From contig CAIRUC010000049.1 in assembly GCA_903881665.1 (NCBI GenBank), positions 1 to 46,603 on the forward strand: a stretch of 46,603 bases of DNA. The letters are read 5' to 3'. The notes beneath the pieces are model-generated. The model saw only the letters and a program-made list of their open reading frames with translations. It was not told the DNA's origin and did no database searches. The position numbers and the translations under genes are program-made. The DNA is from an uncultured Bacteroidota bacterium. GTDB taxonomy: Bacteria; Bacteroidota; Bacteroidia; AKYH767-A; OLB10. Position 1 is the stretch's first letter. Each line of letters starts with the position of its first letter. Below, piece after piece: positions 36,114-45,339 of the stretch.

Positions 36114-36443
36114 TTAGTTTCCTTTTAATTTCGTTGTTTTGATTGGTGTTCCTTTAACAACCCATCCCATACGGAAGAATTCATTTCTAGAAGAAACAAC
36201 ACCGTCGATCAAGGCATCATAACCAGGACCAGCGTTTTCGATTGCTCTATCAACTGCTTCTTTCAATTGCGGTTGACCACACATTTTCATTTCTTTCCCT
36301 TCAGTTCTTGGGCCTTTTCCATCTTCAGAAAGACGTAAAGTTACATTCTTAGAAGAGATAACCGTAAAGTCGATTAGACGTTGGTTGCAAGAGCTTAAAA
36401 GCACTACGCAAGCGATCGCTAATGGTAAAGTAATTTTTTTCAT
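36114..36443 (-). CDS. Small lipoprotein of unknown function
   Basis: Starting at ATG 36443 gives 109 residues with a signal peptide and lipobox LLSSC (Cys19 or so). A longer frame to 36524 covers the promoter and is unlikely. The mature part has DFTVISSKNVTLRLS, a charged KGPRTEGKEMKM segment and PQLKEAVDRAIENAGPGYDALIDGVV. I have seen this type as TRL-like small lipoproteins, but the assignment is uncertain. Outer-membrane location is likely, function unknown. Confidence 0.75.
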   Translation of the reverse strand: MKKITLPLAIACVVLLSSCNQRLIDFTVISSKNVTLRLSEDGKGPRTEGKEMKMCGQPQLKEAVDRAIENAGPGYDALIDGVVSSRNEFFRMGWVVKGTPIKTTKLKGN

Positions 36444-36463
36444 AGGATTAATGTTAAGATGTG

Positions 36464-36471
36464 CAAATGTA
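36464..36471 (-). promoter_or_regulatory. Promoter -7 box for the small lipoprotein gene
   Basis: Minus strand TACATTTG, full TAnnTTTG match, 20 bases before ATG 36443. It lies inside the longer frame and so supports the shorter start. Confidence 0.55.
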
Positions 36472-36566
36472 AATAGAATTCCCCGTAAAAAAAAAACTGT
36501 TTTCGTTATTATAGATAAAAACATCTAATAATATTGAGCCCATTTTTTTTTGTTGAATTCTGTTTT

Positions 36567-37514
36567 TCAATGCTTTACATTAAGGTCGTTTAAACATTTA
36601 CTTGCAAGTTCTATAAAATATACACGTTGGCGAGGATTTAACTCATCGTTTGAAGTTGAAAAAGTGCATATAATTTTATACTGCCTAAGGGCTTCTTCTT
36701 TGTTTCCGGCCGCCAAAAGCGACTTTAAATAATAAAACCGATAAAGGAGATTTGCTGGAAATCCGTTGGCCAATTTCAATCCAAAAGCCACTGCCTTGGT
36801 GTAATTATTCTCTTCTTCAAGATTAATTTTCATTAAAAAATACAGCGCCTCCGTGCTTAATAAAGGGTCACTGAAATCCATCGTTTTTTGAAGCATGGCT
36901 AGCCCTTTTTTCTTGTCCCCATCGGGAAGAAAGACAGTATATGGATACAAAATAGGATGTTTGTGATTAACCTGAGCGATCATATAGTTATACAAGCCCG
37001 TGGTAAGATAAAATGGCTCGTACCTATTTTCTTTATTGAAAGATTGTTTAATAGAAGCAACACAATTGTTAACGCTCGATAATGCCTGAATGTAGTTTTT
37101 ATTCATTGCCTCGAAACGCGCTTTATACGCATAAACACTAATAAGACAATAATTATCATCATCTGATAACATTGATTTTCGTTTTCCAATGATAAATTTT
37201 GCCATATCAAGGCTTTTCAAATACTCCTTACGATTTTCCTTTGTATCGTCTCCCGAAATAATTTTCCACCAATAATAATTCGCAACCATTAAATAACTTC
37301 CAGCATTATTTGGATTTTCTTTCTTAACAATAGCAAGAATTGAATCGGCTTTTTGAAATTGAAAATTGTAAATCGCAATAAAGCCCTTGTAAATATCCGT
37401 TTTAAATTTGTTCTCTTCCGGTTCTGGGTGGAAAGAAGAAAACAGTAAACTCATCCCTATTAAGAAGGGAATAAAGAAAAGATTGAGAAAAAGAATTTTC
37501 GGATATGCTTTCAT
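36567..37514 (-). CDS. Helical-repeat (TPR-like) protein, membrane-anchored or exported
   Basis: From ATG 37514 the product has 315 residues. It starts MKAYPKILFLNLFFIPFLIG, a signal peptide or anchor. The rest is alpha-helical with TPR-like pairs: FIAIYNFQFQKADSILAIVKK, YLMVANYYWWKIISGD, ALYFLMKINLEEENNYTKAVAF and YYLKSLLAAGNKEEALRQYK. No enzymatic motif is visible. It has no close operon partner. A frame up to 37568 adds an unlikely N-terminus. Confidence 0.75.
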   Translation of the reverse strand: MKAYPKILFLNLFFIPFLIGMSLLFSSFHPEPEENKFKTDIYKGFIAIYNFQFQKADSILAIVKKENPNNAGSYLMVANYYWWKIISGDDTKENRKEYLKSLDMAKFIIGKRKSMLSDDDNYCLISVYAYKARFEAMNKNYIQALSSVNNCVASIKQSFNKENRYEPFYLTTGLYNYMIAQVNHKHPILYPYTVFLPDGDKKKGLAMLQKTMDFSDPLLSTEALYFLMKINLEEENNYTKAVAFGLKLANGFPANLLYRFYYLKSLLAAGNKEEALRQYKIICTFSTSNDELNPRQRVYFIELASKCLNDLNVKH

Positions 37515-37649
37515 TTCAAGTATACAAAAGTGGCTATTTTTTTTCGAACCAAAGAAAATTATTATCAATCGATAATAATTTTACAATAAATAATTAACCT
37601 TCATTGTGCTACATTTCTTTGTAATCGAAACTCGTCCGTAAAACATAAT

Positions 37650-37657
37650 TATCTTCG
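37650..37657 (+). promoter_or_regulatory. Candidate -7 box for the VOC gene
   Basis: TATCTTCG, one base off TATCTTTG, ending 4 bases before the ATG; again a leaderless layout. Confidence 0.4.
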
Positions 37658-37661
37658 CCTC

Positions 37662-38072
37662 ATGCAAACATCTGTAATACCCTACCTCTATTTTAACGGC
37701 AACTGTAGAGCAGCAATTGCCTTTTATAAAGAAGCGCTTCATGCATCGCTAGAAATTATGGAAATGGGAGATACACCTATAAATGCCCCTGAAACTCCAA
37801 AAGGTCATGTGATGCATAGTATTCTTACTTTAGAGAATATTACGATTATGGCCTCTGACACCATGCCAGGAAAACCCGTTACTTTTGGGAATAGTGTCTC
37901 CTTATCAATAAACTGTACTTCAAGAGAACAAGCAGACCTTTTTTATACGAATTTAAAACTAAACGGAAATGTATTAATGCCCCTACAAGACACATTTTGG
38001 GGTGCTTACTTCGGAATGATTAGCGATCAATTTGGGATTAACTGGTTATTTAATTATGATGCGGCAAAATAA
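37662..38072 (+). CDS. VOC-family protein, PhnB-like
   Basis: A 136-residue glyoxalase-fold protein of the PhnB/3-demethylubiquinone type. It shows IPYLYFNGNCRAAIAFYKEAL at the start, MHSILTLENITIMASDTMPG, and the C-terminal WGAYFGMISDQFGINWLFN. Such proteins are dimeric and cytoplasmic; many have no known substrate. A single gene with a terminator 28 bases downstream. Confidence 0.88.
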   Translation: MQTSVIPYLYFNGNCRAAIAFYKEALHASLEIMEMGDTPINAPETPKGHVMHSILTLENITIMASDTMPGKPVTFGNSVSLSINCTSREQADLFYTNLKLNGNVLMPLQDTFWGAYFGMISDQFGINWLFNYDAAK

Positions 38073-38100
38073 AATAAAAATAAAAACATATAAAAACAAA

Positions 38101-38130
38101 TACCCCAGTAAACACGTGTTTACTGGGGTA
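38101..38130. terminator. Perfect 30-bp palindrome, probable bidirectional terminator
   Basis: TACCCCAGTAAACAC followed by its exact complement, with no spacer. It lies between the convergent VOC and META-lipoprotein genes. On the minus strand TTTGTTTTTA follows; on the plus strand only TAATTAATT. A terminator is most likely. Confidence 0.75.
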
Positions 38131-38193
38131 TAATTAATTAAATTTGTCCTTATTAATCTGTATCGGTTATTTAGGACTAGTCACTTTTTGTTA

Positions 38194-38646
38194 TTACTTT
38201 TTGTTTTCTTTTTCAAACTTCATAAATAAAGTATCACCCCCCATTAACATTAATTGTTCCTGAACAATTCCACTTAATTTCGATTGTTTCAATTTATAGT
38301 GATTGGTCTTTTGCAAGAGATTTAAAATTGTTGTTTCACGATCTAACTCTGGACAAGCCATTTTTGTGGATACCATTTGATGAATAAAAATTAAGTTGTC
38401 TTGTGAAGTATACATACCATTAACAATATTGCAGCCAGCCTCTAATGTAAAGTTATTATCGTTTTCAAATTCGAGAGAAACTTCTTTCTGCGCAGCGGTA
38501 AATGATACTTGCTTCCCTTCTATTTCTTTCAATACCCAATGGCGATCTTCAATTCCTGGATTTCTTCCGAAAGGAATTTTTTCTTTGGTCTTACACGAAG
38601 CCATTGCTGCAATAACTAATAAAACCCCTATGGTGTTTTTCATCAT
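38194..38646 (-). CDS. META-domain lipoprotein
   Basis: A 150-residue lipoprotein with lipobox AMASC near residue 18. The mature part is one META/HslJ-type domain: HWVLKEIEGKQVSF, VSLEFENDNNFTLEAGCNIVNGMYTS, and MVSTKMACPELDRET. HslJ-type proteins are linked to heat or drug tolerance in other bacteria; the role here is open. Two ATGs start the frame (38646 and 38643). It ends about 60 bases from the palindromic terminator. Confidence 0.85.
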   Translation of the reverse strand: MMKNTIGVLLVIAAMASCKTKEKIPFGRNPGIEDRHWVLKEIEGKQVSFTAAQKEVSLEFENDNNFTLEAGCNIVNGMYTSQDNLIFIHQMVSTKMACPELDRETTILNLLQKTNHYKLKQSKLSGIVQEQLMLMGGDTLFMKFEKENKK

Positions 38647-38667
38647 TTATTTATTTTAAAACGAAGA

Positions 38668-38865
38668 TTAGTCTTCCATATTATCGAGGATCGACTTAAT
38701 CTCCGCATCGGTATTTTTTAATTTATCTTTACACTGTTTAATTAACTCGCTAGCCCGTTTAACCAATTTAGTTAAATGATCAACACCGGCTTCGCCGGCT
38801 TCTAATTCTTCCAGAATATTTTCGAGTTCTGCTTTTGCTTTATCGTAACTGAATTTCTCTGCCAT
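38668..38865 (-). CDS. xseB: Exodeoxyribonuclease VII small subunit
   Basis: Small helical subunit of ExoVII, which degrades single-stranded DNA. The 65-residue product has the family pattern FSYDKAKAELENILEELEAGE and SELIKQCKDKLKN. It starts one base after the xseA stop, so expression is coupled. Confidence 0.95.
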   Translation of the reverse strand: MAEKFSYDKAKAELENILEELEAGEAGVDHLTKLVKRASELIKQCKDKLKNTDAEIKSILDNMED

Positions 38866-38866
38866 A

Positions 38867-40240
38867 CTATATTGTTTTACTTTTTATTGATCCTTTTGCT
38901 AATACTGTTTCGATTTCCTCTCCCGATTTTATCGTAGCGGCATTGGTAATAACTTTCCCTTTATGCAAGGTATAACTAAATCCCCGTTTAAGAATATTGA
39001 TTGGATCGAGGATTTGCAATCGTTTATTAGAATATTCGATTTGCATTGCATCCTTTTCGATTTCCTGTGCTGCACTTCTTTTTAATTCACGTATTGCATT
39101 TGACAATGATTCACTTTCCGTTATCACTTGATGACGCAATTGTTGCTGTAGAAATTGCTTCGATTGACTAAAATAATTCTTTTCAGTTATTACTTTTTCT
39201 TGCACTAACATTCGAATTGTTGAGCTTTGAATTTGTAAAGAAGCGTTTTCTTCCGACAAAAATACAGAAGCCAGAGCATTTAATCTTTTTACCGACGAAA
39301 GAATTACATCCTCTTCATTTTCCAAAATCATATTTACATAGGCGGAGATGCCATCATACAATTCACTAACGGCACCATCGTAATGCAATAATCTCGAAAC
39401 AAGATAATTTGCCACCTCTGTAGGTGTTATCAAATTCAAATTCGCCACCTCGTCTACTATACTAACATCGGCAGTATGTCCGATACCGGTAATAACTGGA
39501 AGAGGATATTGTGCAATAGCACTTGCCAATTGATAATCATTGAAGCATCCTAAACTAGATGCAGCTCCTCCTCCTCTAACAATAATTACTGCATCGAAAT
39601 GAGCATACAATCTATCCTGTTTAATCGAAACTAATTTTGATATTATATCGCCGGAAGCCATATCGCCTTGCAACAAGGAGGGAAACAATTTCACATTAAA
39701 ATGATATCCATACTCGTTTTGCATTAGTCTGGTATAGAAATCTTCATACCCGCGAGAATCTTCTGCTGAAATAATAGCAATGGTTTGAATGGCTTCAGGA
39801 AGGTGCTTTTGTTTATTCAAATCATATACCCCTTCCTTTCGCAAACGGTCAATTGTTTGACGACGCTCCATTGCCAATTTACCAAGCGTATAAGAGGGAT
39901 CTAAGTCATGCACTATCAAACTAAGTCCATAGCGCTCATGAAACTGAACCTCTACTTTGCATAAAATTTGCACTTGTTCTTGTAAACGTGTTCCTGTTTG
40001 ATACATAAATCGTCGGTGAAGCACATCAAACATGCTTGACCAGATCATCGCCCTAAACTCAGCTTTAGGCATTACACCACGCTCATCCTTCTCTACCAAC
40101 TGTAAATAACAATGACCTTTGCTGATTTTCATTCCGATGATCTCAGCTGTTACCCAATAGCGCTCAAAAGAAAACTCCTTCCTAAATACATTAGAAATAT
40201 GCTTTGCGAGCGCTGATAAACTTATTGCTGGGGCATCCAT
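38867..40240 (-). CDS. xseA: Exodeoxyribonuclease VII large subunit
   Basis: Catalytic subunit of ExoVII, a single-strand-specific exonuclease in repair. The 457-residue product has an N-terminal OB-fold (about 1-110, with ISKGHCYLQLVEKD), the catalytic core (GGGAASSLGCFNDYQLASAIAQYPLPVITGIGHTADVSIVDEVA, here quoted only in parts: VIIVRGGGAASSL, GIGHTADVSI, DEVAN) and a long C-terminal coiled coil (about 290-420). The final residues KRGFSYTLHKGKVI match the family. Normal length; followed directly by xseB. Confidence 0.95.
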   Translation of the reverse strand: MDAPAISLSALAKHISNVFRKEFSFERYWVTAEIIGMKISKGHCYLQLVEKDERGVMPKAEFRAMIWSSMFDVLHRRFMYQTGTRLQEQVQILCKVEVQFHERYGLSLIVHDLDPSYTLGKLAMERRQTIDRLRKEGVYDLNKQKHLPEAIQTIAIISAEDSRGYEDFYTRLMQNEYGYHFNVKLFPSLLQGDMASGDIISKLVSIKQDRLYAHFDAVIIVRGGGAASSLGCFNDYQLASAIAQYPLPVITGIGHTADVSIVDEVANLNLITPTEVANYLVSRLLHYDGAVSELYDGISAYVNMILENEEDVILSSVKRLNALASVFLSEENASLQIQSSTIRMLVQEKVITEKNYFSQSKQFLQQQLRHQVITESESLSNAIRELKRSAAQEIEKDAMQIEYSNKRLQILDPINILKRGFSYTLHKGKVITNAATIKSGEEIETVLAKGSIKSKTI

Positions 40241-40245
40241 TGCTG

Positions 40246-40253
40246 CGAAAATA
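40246..40253 (-). promoter_or_regulatory. Candidate -7 box for xseA-xseB
   Basis: Minus strand TATTTTCG, one base off consensus, ending 5 bases before the ATG. Confidence 0.4.
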
Positions 40254-40476
40254 CAAACTCTATGAATGCGTTTGAAGAAAAGATATTCACTTTTGAAAGA
40301 GATAACTGAAACATTAAAATCGAAGGCTTATTGAATAATATTTGTTCGTTATAAGATTTTACTTCTTTAATGTGCTACGCCACCCCCCAGACCTAATAAA
40401 TTCATTTCCGACAGATTTACAATTAAAACGAATCAAGTCTCTATTTTAAAACTCAGCGGGATAATCGAAATTAAGT

Positions 40477-41595
40477 TTATGAACGCTTCTTGTAACTGAT
40501 GATGGCCCATGTATTAAGAAGGACACCAAAGATGAAAATGATGCCTAGATTGATGGCGATATCGGCGAAGCCACTTCCTTTAATAACCACCATTCGCATT
40601 ACTTCTATAAAATAACGTACAGGATTAAACCAAGTCACTACTTGTGCCCAATACGGCATACTATCAATTGAAGTATAGAGCCCACTCATCATTATAAAAA
40701 TCATCATGAGGAAAAAGGCGATCAGCATCGCCTGTTGTTGCGTTTGGGTAATAGTAGAAACCAGTAATCCTAAGCCGAGCACAGCTACTAAATAAACAGC
40801 TGAGAACGCATATAACAAACCAATATTTCCAACAGGACTAATTCCATAAACAACGCGTGCAACAATAAGCCCTAACGTTAAAACAATCATTCCTAATACC
40901 CAAAAAGGAATAAGTTTGCCAAGAATAAAATGGTATTTTTTAATAGGAGTAACATTTATTTGTTCGATAGTACCGATCTCTTTTTCTTTAACGATATTAA
41001 GAGAAGTAAGGAATGATCCGATCATGGTAATTAATACAACTAAAATTCCAGGAACCATAAATAGTTTATAACTCATAAAGGGATTGTACCAATTCGCGTA
41101 CGTTACAATAAGTTGAGGTGTTTGACTAAATTTAGTTGCAGGGAAAGATTCCATTCGGATATCACTGTTATAATCTCTTAACAACGATGAGAGATAACTT
41201 GCTCCTAATCCTGCTTTCACTCCGTTGATGGCGTTTACTGCAACAAATAGTTTTGCAGCGCCTTCTTTTACTAAATCGCGTTCGAAGTGAGTTGGGATTT
41301 CGAGGATTAAGTCGGCCTGTTCTTGCTCTACATATTGCAAAGCCTCTTGATAACCGACACAATAACCTGTTAATTTAAAATATCCTCCTGCTTCCAATTT
41401 ATTAATCATTCGTTTTGAAACTGGACTATGGTCGTGATCAATTACAGCAATTTTTACATTCTTCACTTCATAGTTTGCAACGATTGGCAAAACGATCAAC
41501 TGCAATATGGGCATCACGAAAATCATTCGTAAAATAGATGGGTCGCGAAAGATCTGACGAAATTCTTTTTCTAAAATAAAGCGTAGCGTTTTCAT
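40477..41595 (-). CDS. ABC-2 type efflux permease (YbhR-like)
   Basis: A 372-residue membrane protein with one N-terminal helix, a large extracytoplasmic domain (about 45-175) and five C-terminal helices. The sequence NIVKEKEIGTIEQINVTPIKKYHFILGKLIPFW is the classic ABC2_membrane coupling region. With its sister permease it forms the heterodimeric channel. Last gene of the tetR-hlyD-ATPase-ATPase-permease-permease operon, one base after its sister. In E. coli the corresponding proteins are YbhS and YbhR. Confidence 0.9.
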   Translation of the reverse strand: MKTLRFILEKEFRQIFRDPSILRMIFVMPILQLIVLPIVANYEVKNVKIAVIDHDHSPVSKRMINKLEAGGYFKLTGYCVGYQEALQYVEQEQADLILEIPTHFERDLVKEGAAKLFVAVNAINGVKAGLGASYLSSLLRDYNSDIRMESFPATKFSQTPQLIVTYANWYNPFMSYKLFMVPGILVVLITMIGSFLTSLNIVKEKEIGTIEQINVTPIKKYHFILGKLIPFWVLGMIVLTLGLIVARVVYGISPVGNIGLLYAFSAVYLVAVLGLGLLVSTITQTQQQAMLIAFFLMMIFIMMSGLYTSIDSMPYWAQVVTWFNPVRYFIEVMRMVVIKGSGFADIAINLGIIFIFGVLLNTWAIISYKKRS

Positions 41596-41596
41596 A

Positions 41597-42700
41597 TCAA
41601 GAAAGGTATAGTTTAAATTTCTTAATACTTATCACTAGAAAGAAAATTGTCATTCCAAAAAGAACAAGCACTTCTTTCCATATCGAACCAATACCCAAGC
41701 CTTTAATCATTACATCTTTTACAATATAGAAATACCATTTTGCGGGGACGAGATTTGAAATAAATTGCATGGGCAGCGGCATATTTTCGATCGGAAACAT
41801 AAACCCGCTAAGCATTATAGTAGGAAGGAATAATCCCATTAGGGATATTAACATAGCGACTTGTTGCGAATTTGTAGAAGAAGAAATTAATATTCCCAAC
41901 GATAAACATGTAATCGCAAACAGCATACTGAGTATAACCAACAAGAAAACACTACCATTAATCGGTAAGTCGAGCACAAACACACTTAGCAATAAAATAG
42001 TAGTAATATTAATCAGCGACAAAAACAAATAGGGAATTGTTTTAGAAATAATAATTAGCAGCGGACGCAACGGAGAAGCCAACAACACTTCCATTGTTCC
42101 GAGTTCTTTTTCTTTTACAATAGCTATAGATGTCATCATGGTACTCACTAGCATTAACACCATTGCCATAACACCTGGAACGAAATTGAACGCACCCTTG
42201 AGCTGAGGATTATATAACATTCTGATTTCGGGAGTAACAACTAGCGGAATTTTTTCTATAAAATATTGTTTTTGAAAATCATTAATGATTGAAGTGCCAT
42301 AATTAAACAATGTAGTTGCAAAATTAGGATCACTTGCATCAGCAATCAGCTGAATAGATACTTTATGTTTAGCTTCTAAGCTTTGGGTAAATCCTTGAGG
42401 GACGACTATTACCATCTTTACTTTACCTGATTTTAGAACTTTATCGATATCGGAGGCTCTATTCAACGAGGAATATACATCGAAATATTTACTTGCGTCA
42501 ATTTTTTGAATTAGCTGAATGCTTTTCGCGTCTTTTGAATAATCAAGCACAGCAATATTTGCGTTCTTCACCTCATTCGTGAGAGCAAATCCGAAAATAA
42601 GGATTTGTATGACGGGCATCCCAAACAAAATAAAAACTGTTTTGCGATCGCGGAAAATATGAAACCATTCCTTCTTTATAAATGCACGAAATTGTTTCAT
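41597..42700 (-). CDS. ABC-2 type efflux permease (YbhS-like)
   Basis: A 367-residue paralogue of the next gene, with the same layout: N-terminal helix after FHIFRDRKTVFILFGMPV, an extracytoplasmic domain (about 45-170) and five helices. The coupling motif is IVKEKELGTMEVLLASPLRP. It starts three bases after the stop of the upstream ATPase gene. The substrate of this exporter type is not settled; in E. coli, drugs and cations have been discussed. Confidence 0.9.
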   Translation of the reverse strand: MKQFRAFIKKEWFHIFRDRKTVFILFGMPVIQILIFGFALTNEVKNANIAVLDYSKDAKSIQLIQKIDASKYFDVYSSLNRASDIDKVLKSGKVKMVIVVPQGFTQSLEAKHKVSIQLIADASDPNFATTLFNYGTSIINDFQKQYFIEKIPLVVTPEIRMLYNPQLKGAFNFVPGVMAMVLMLVSTMMTSIAIVKEKELGTMEVLLASPLRPLLIIISKTIPYLFLSLINITTILLLSVFVLDLPINGSVFLLVILSMLFAITCLSLGILISSSTNSQQVAMLISLMGLFLPTIMLSGFMFPIENMPLPMQFISNLVPAKWYFYIVKDVMIKGLGIGSIWKEVLVLFGMTIFFLVISIKKFKLYLS

Positions 42701-42703
42701 CCA

Positions 42704-43468
42704 TTAATCTCCTATTCTTTTAGCGTTACGGGCCAGTTTTAAAAAGACGTCATCCATCGTTTCTGAATTAAATTTACTTTTCAAATCGGCCGGCGTACCT
42801 AATGCCTCAATTTTTCCATCCACCATAATTGAAATACGGTTACAGTATTCCGCTTCATCCATATAGTGCGTAGTTACAAAAGCGGTGGTCCCGCGATTAG
42901 TTGCAGCATATATCATTTCCCAGAACTCACGACGAGTAATGGGATCAACTCCACCAGTAGGTTCATCGAGAAATACCACTGCCGGATCATGAATAATAGC
43001 AATTGAGAACGCCAACTTCTGTTTCCATCCTAACGGTAATGCCTTAACGAGAACATTCTTTTGCGACTTCATATTAAGTTGTTGCAAAAGGGCTGCTGTT
43101 TTTTCCTTAATAACAGGAATCGACAATCCGTAAATGCCGGCATAAAAGCGAATATTTTCAGTGACGGTTAAATCCTCGTACAGCGAAAACTTCTGACTCA
43201 TATAACCGATATTCTTTTTAATTTTTTCGCTTTCGGTAGACACATCGAAGCCTGCAACGGTTGCCCTTCCACGAGTTGGTGTAGAAAGGCCGCATAACAT
43301 TTTCATGGCTGTTGTTTTACCTGCACCGTTAGCACCCAGGAAACCGAATATTTCTCCTCTGAATACTTCAAAAGTAATAGCATTGGTAGCGATAAAATCA
43401 CCAAACTGCTTCGTTAATTCGGTAGCAGAAATCACAACTTCACGCTCGTTATTCGCTAATTTGCTCAT
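42704..43468 (-). CDS. ABC transporter ATPase, second half of a YbhF-like pair
   Basis: A 254-residue ATPase with Walker A GANGAGKTT, Q-loop YMSQKFSLYEDLTV, Walker B AVVFLDEPTGGVD and an H-loop His in VTTHYMDEAE. The signature loop is degenerate: LPLGWKQK instead of LSGGQ. In E. coli YbhF the two ATPase domains are fused; here they are two genes overlapping by 20 bases. The C-terminal signature DDVFLKLARN matches the regulatory tail of such ATPases. Confidence 0.92.
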   Translation of the reverse strand: MSKLANNEREVVISATELTKQFGDFIATNAITFEVFRGEIFGFLGANGAGKTTAMKMLCGLSTPTRGRATVAGFDVSTESEKIKKNIGYMSQKFSLYEDLTVTENIRFYAGIYGLSIPVIKEKTAALLQQLNMKSQKNVLVKALPLGWKQKLAFSIAIIHDPAVVFLDEPTGGVDPITRREFWEMIYAATNRGTTAFVTTHYMDEAEYCNRISIMVDGKIEALGTPADLKSKFNSETMDDVFLKLARNAKRIGD

Positions 43469-44384
43469 GACTTTCTAAATGCGTTAAGAGTTTAATAAAG
43501 ACATCTTCAATAGAAGGATCAATTTGTATCAATTGAATTTGATTATGACCCTTTAACTTTAATTCCTCCACAATCGTCTCTTGGTTAATAAATGGAGAAC
43601 TAATATGAATATACTCGCCAAAAATATGAGCCGCATTTACCAAATTAACATCACGAAGATCATGTAACAACTTGTACATATTATCAGAACGAATAGCAAA
43701 GAGAGGCTCTGTAAAAGAAGCCCTAGCTTTTTCAGGAGTATTATTCATTAGGATTTTTCCTTCTTGAATTAGCGCAATACGATCGCATTGTTCGGCTTCA
43801 TCCATGTAAGGCGTAGAAACTAAAATGGTAAGCCCATCATTTTTTAGCTTCTTCAACATCTGCCAAAACTCTTTACGCGAAACAGCATCCACGCCGGTAG
43901 TTGGTTCATCTAAGAAGAGCACTACGGGACGATGAATCAATGCGCAACTCAATGCTAACTTTTGTTTCATGCCGCCTGATAATTGTCCTGCGCGACGATC
44001 TTTAAATGGCGCTATTTGCTCGTAAATATCTTTTATCAAGCTATAGTTCTCTTCAATCGTTGTATTAAAAATCGTAGCAAAAAACTGAAGATTTTCCTCC
44101 ACCGTTAAATCTTGGTACAACGAAAACCTTCCTGGCATATAGCCAATCTGCTGGCGAATTTTTGCATAATCTTTTACAACATCCAATCCATTAACAGTTG
44201 CGCTACCTGAATCTGCCAAAAGCAACGTTGTAAGGATACGAAACAAAGAAGTTTTTCCTGCACCATCAGGACCGATTACACCGAACATCTCACCTTTAGA
44301 AATGTTCAAGTCGACCGACAATAACGCTTTTACCTCTTCGGTTTTCGTTTTATACGACTTCGTTAACTGCTTTGCAAAAATCAT
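43449..44384 (-). CDS. ABC transporter ATPase, first half of a YbhF-like pair
   Basis: A 311-residue ATPase with Walker A GPDGAGKTS, YMPGRFSLYQDLTVEENL, an intact signature LSGGMKQK and Walker B VVLFLDEPTTGVD. The H-loop position reads VSTPYMDEAE, with Pro in place of His. A C-terminal tail of about 80 residues follows (ending SIEDVFIKLL). It lies directly after the HlyD gene and overlaps the next ATPase gene by 20 bases. Confidence 0.92.
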   Translation of the reverse strand: MIFAKQLTKSYKTKTEEVKALLSVDLNISKGEMFGVIGPDGAGKTSLFRILTTLLLADSGSATVNGLDVVKDYAKIRQQIGYMPGRFSLYQDLTVEENLQFFATIFNTTIEENYSLIKDIYEQIAPFKDRRAGQLSGGMKQKLALSCALIHRPVVLFLDEPTTGVDAVSRKEFWQMLKKLKNDGLTILVSTPYMDEAEQCDRIALIQEGKILMNNTPEKARASFTEPLFAIRSDNMYKLLHDLRDVNLVNAAHIFGEYIHISSPFINQETIVEELKLKGHNQIQLIQIDPSIEDVFIKLLTHLESHEQISE

Positions 44385-44392
44385 TTAAAAGG

Positions 44393-45328
44393 TTATTTAA
44401 AATTAACTTCACCATACATTCCCAACTTCAAGAAACCATCGTTTTGTACTTTCACTTTAGTGGCATAAACAAGATTTGACCTTTCCTCTTTTGTTTGAAT
44501 CGTTTTAGGAGTGAATTCAGCTTTATCAGTAATCCAAGTGATAGTGCCTATATATTCTTTGTATTTATCGGCACCAGCATCTACCATCACCTTTACCTGC
44601 TGACCCAATTTCACTTCGCCCAACTGATCGCCTGTGATATAAGCACGTAGATTCATTGAAGAAATATTTGCCAATTTATAGAGCGGTTTGCCTGCTAAAA
44701 TAATTTCCCCAGCTTCCGCATATTTAATTAAAACTGTTCCGGCAACAGGATTACGTACCGAACATTTCGACAACTGATCATTCAATTGAACTTGTTTTTT
44801 CTCGAGCGGATTACGCTCACTTAAGATCCCACGGTTTTGGGTATTGATGAGCGTACGCTGTTGAACAATTTGTTTTTTTGTCACCTCCATTTGATCCTTT
44901 AAAACGAGCACTTGCGTATTGATATCGTCGAGTTTTTTTTCGGTAGTAGCATTTGCTAGCAAGAGATTTGTGAAACGAACTTTATCGCGTTCAAGAGAAG
45001 CGAGTTGTTGCTTTTGCACTACAATCTGTTGTTCTAATACATCAATAGTAGGAAACGGATCATTTATTTTTTCTTGCAAAGCACTAATGCTAGCCTGCAA
45101 CTGATTTATTTGAAGAATGACATTAGTTGTATCGATAGAAGCTGCTAAAAAATTACTGTCGATGGTCATTCCCTCATCTATGTTCAGCGAAAGAATTCGG
45201 CCATTAACTTCAGAACTTACTAGCACTTCATCGGCTTCGAACACACCTGCAGCATCGAAATTATTTTTCGAATTTTTGCAAGAAGAAAGAGCGATCATCA
45301 CCGAGAGAAATAAAATAAATTTTTTCAT
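44393..45328 (-). CDS. HlyD/YbhG-like membrane fusion lipoprotein
   Basis: A 311-residue periplasmic adaptor. The signal ends in ALSSC, so it is likely lipid-anchored. The biotinyl-lipoyl halves are EADEVLVSSEVNGRILSLNIDEGM (quoted parts: VSSEVNGRILSL) and RNPVAGTVLIKYAEAGEI; between them lies a coiled-coil hairpin (about 75-180). A beta-barrel (KLGQQVKVMVDAG) follows. It would connect the ABC-2 permeases to an outer-membrane factor encoded elsewhere. The gene starts 11 bases after the tetR stop. Confidence 0.92.
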   Translation of the reverse strand: MKKFILFLSVMIALSSCKNSKNNFDAAGVFEADEVLVSSEVNGRILSLNIDEGMTIDSNFLAASIDTTNVILQINQLQASISALQEKINDPFPTIDVLEQQIVVQKQQLASLERDKVRFTNLLLANATTEKKLDDINTQVLVLKDQMEVTKKQIVQQRTLINTQNRGILSERNPLEKKQVQLNDQLSKCSVRNPVAGTVLIKYAEAGEIILAGKPLYKLANISSMNLRAYITGDQLGEVKLGQQVKVMVDAGADKYKEYIGTITWITDKAEFTPKTIQTKEERSNLVYATKVKVQNDGFLKLGMYGEVNFK

Positions 45329-45339
45329 TGTATAATAAT

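Noticed and set aside
38101..38130. Perfect palindrome as a protein operator or integration site
   Set aside because: It lies between two convergent stop codons and has T-rich flanks, so a terminator is simpler.
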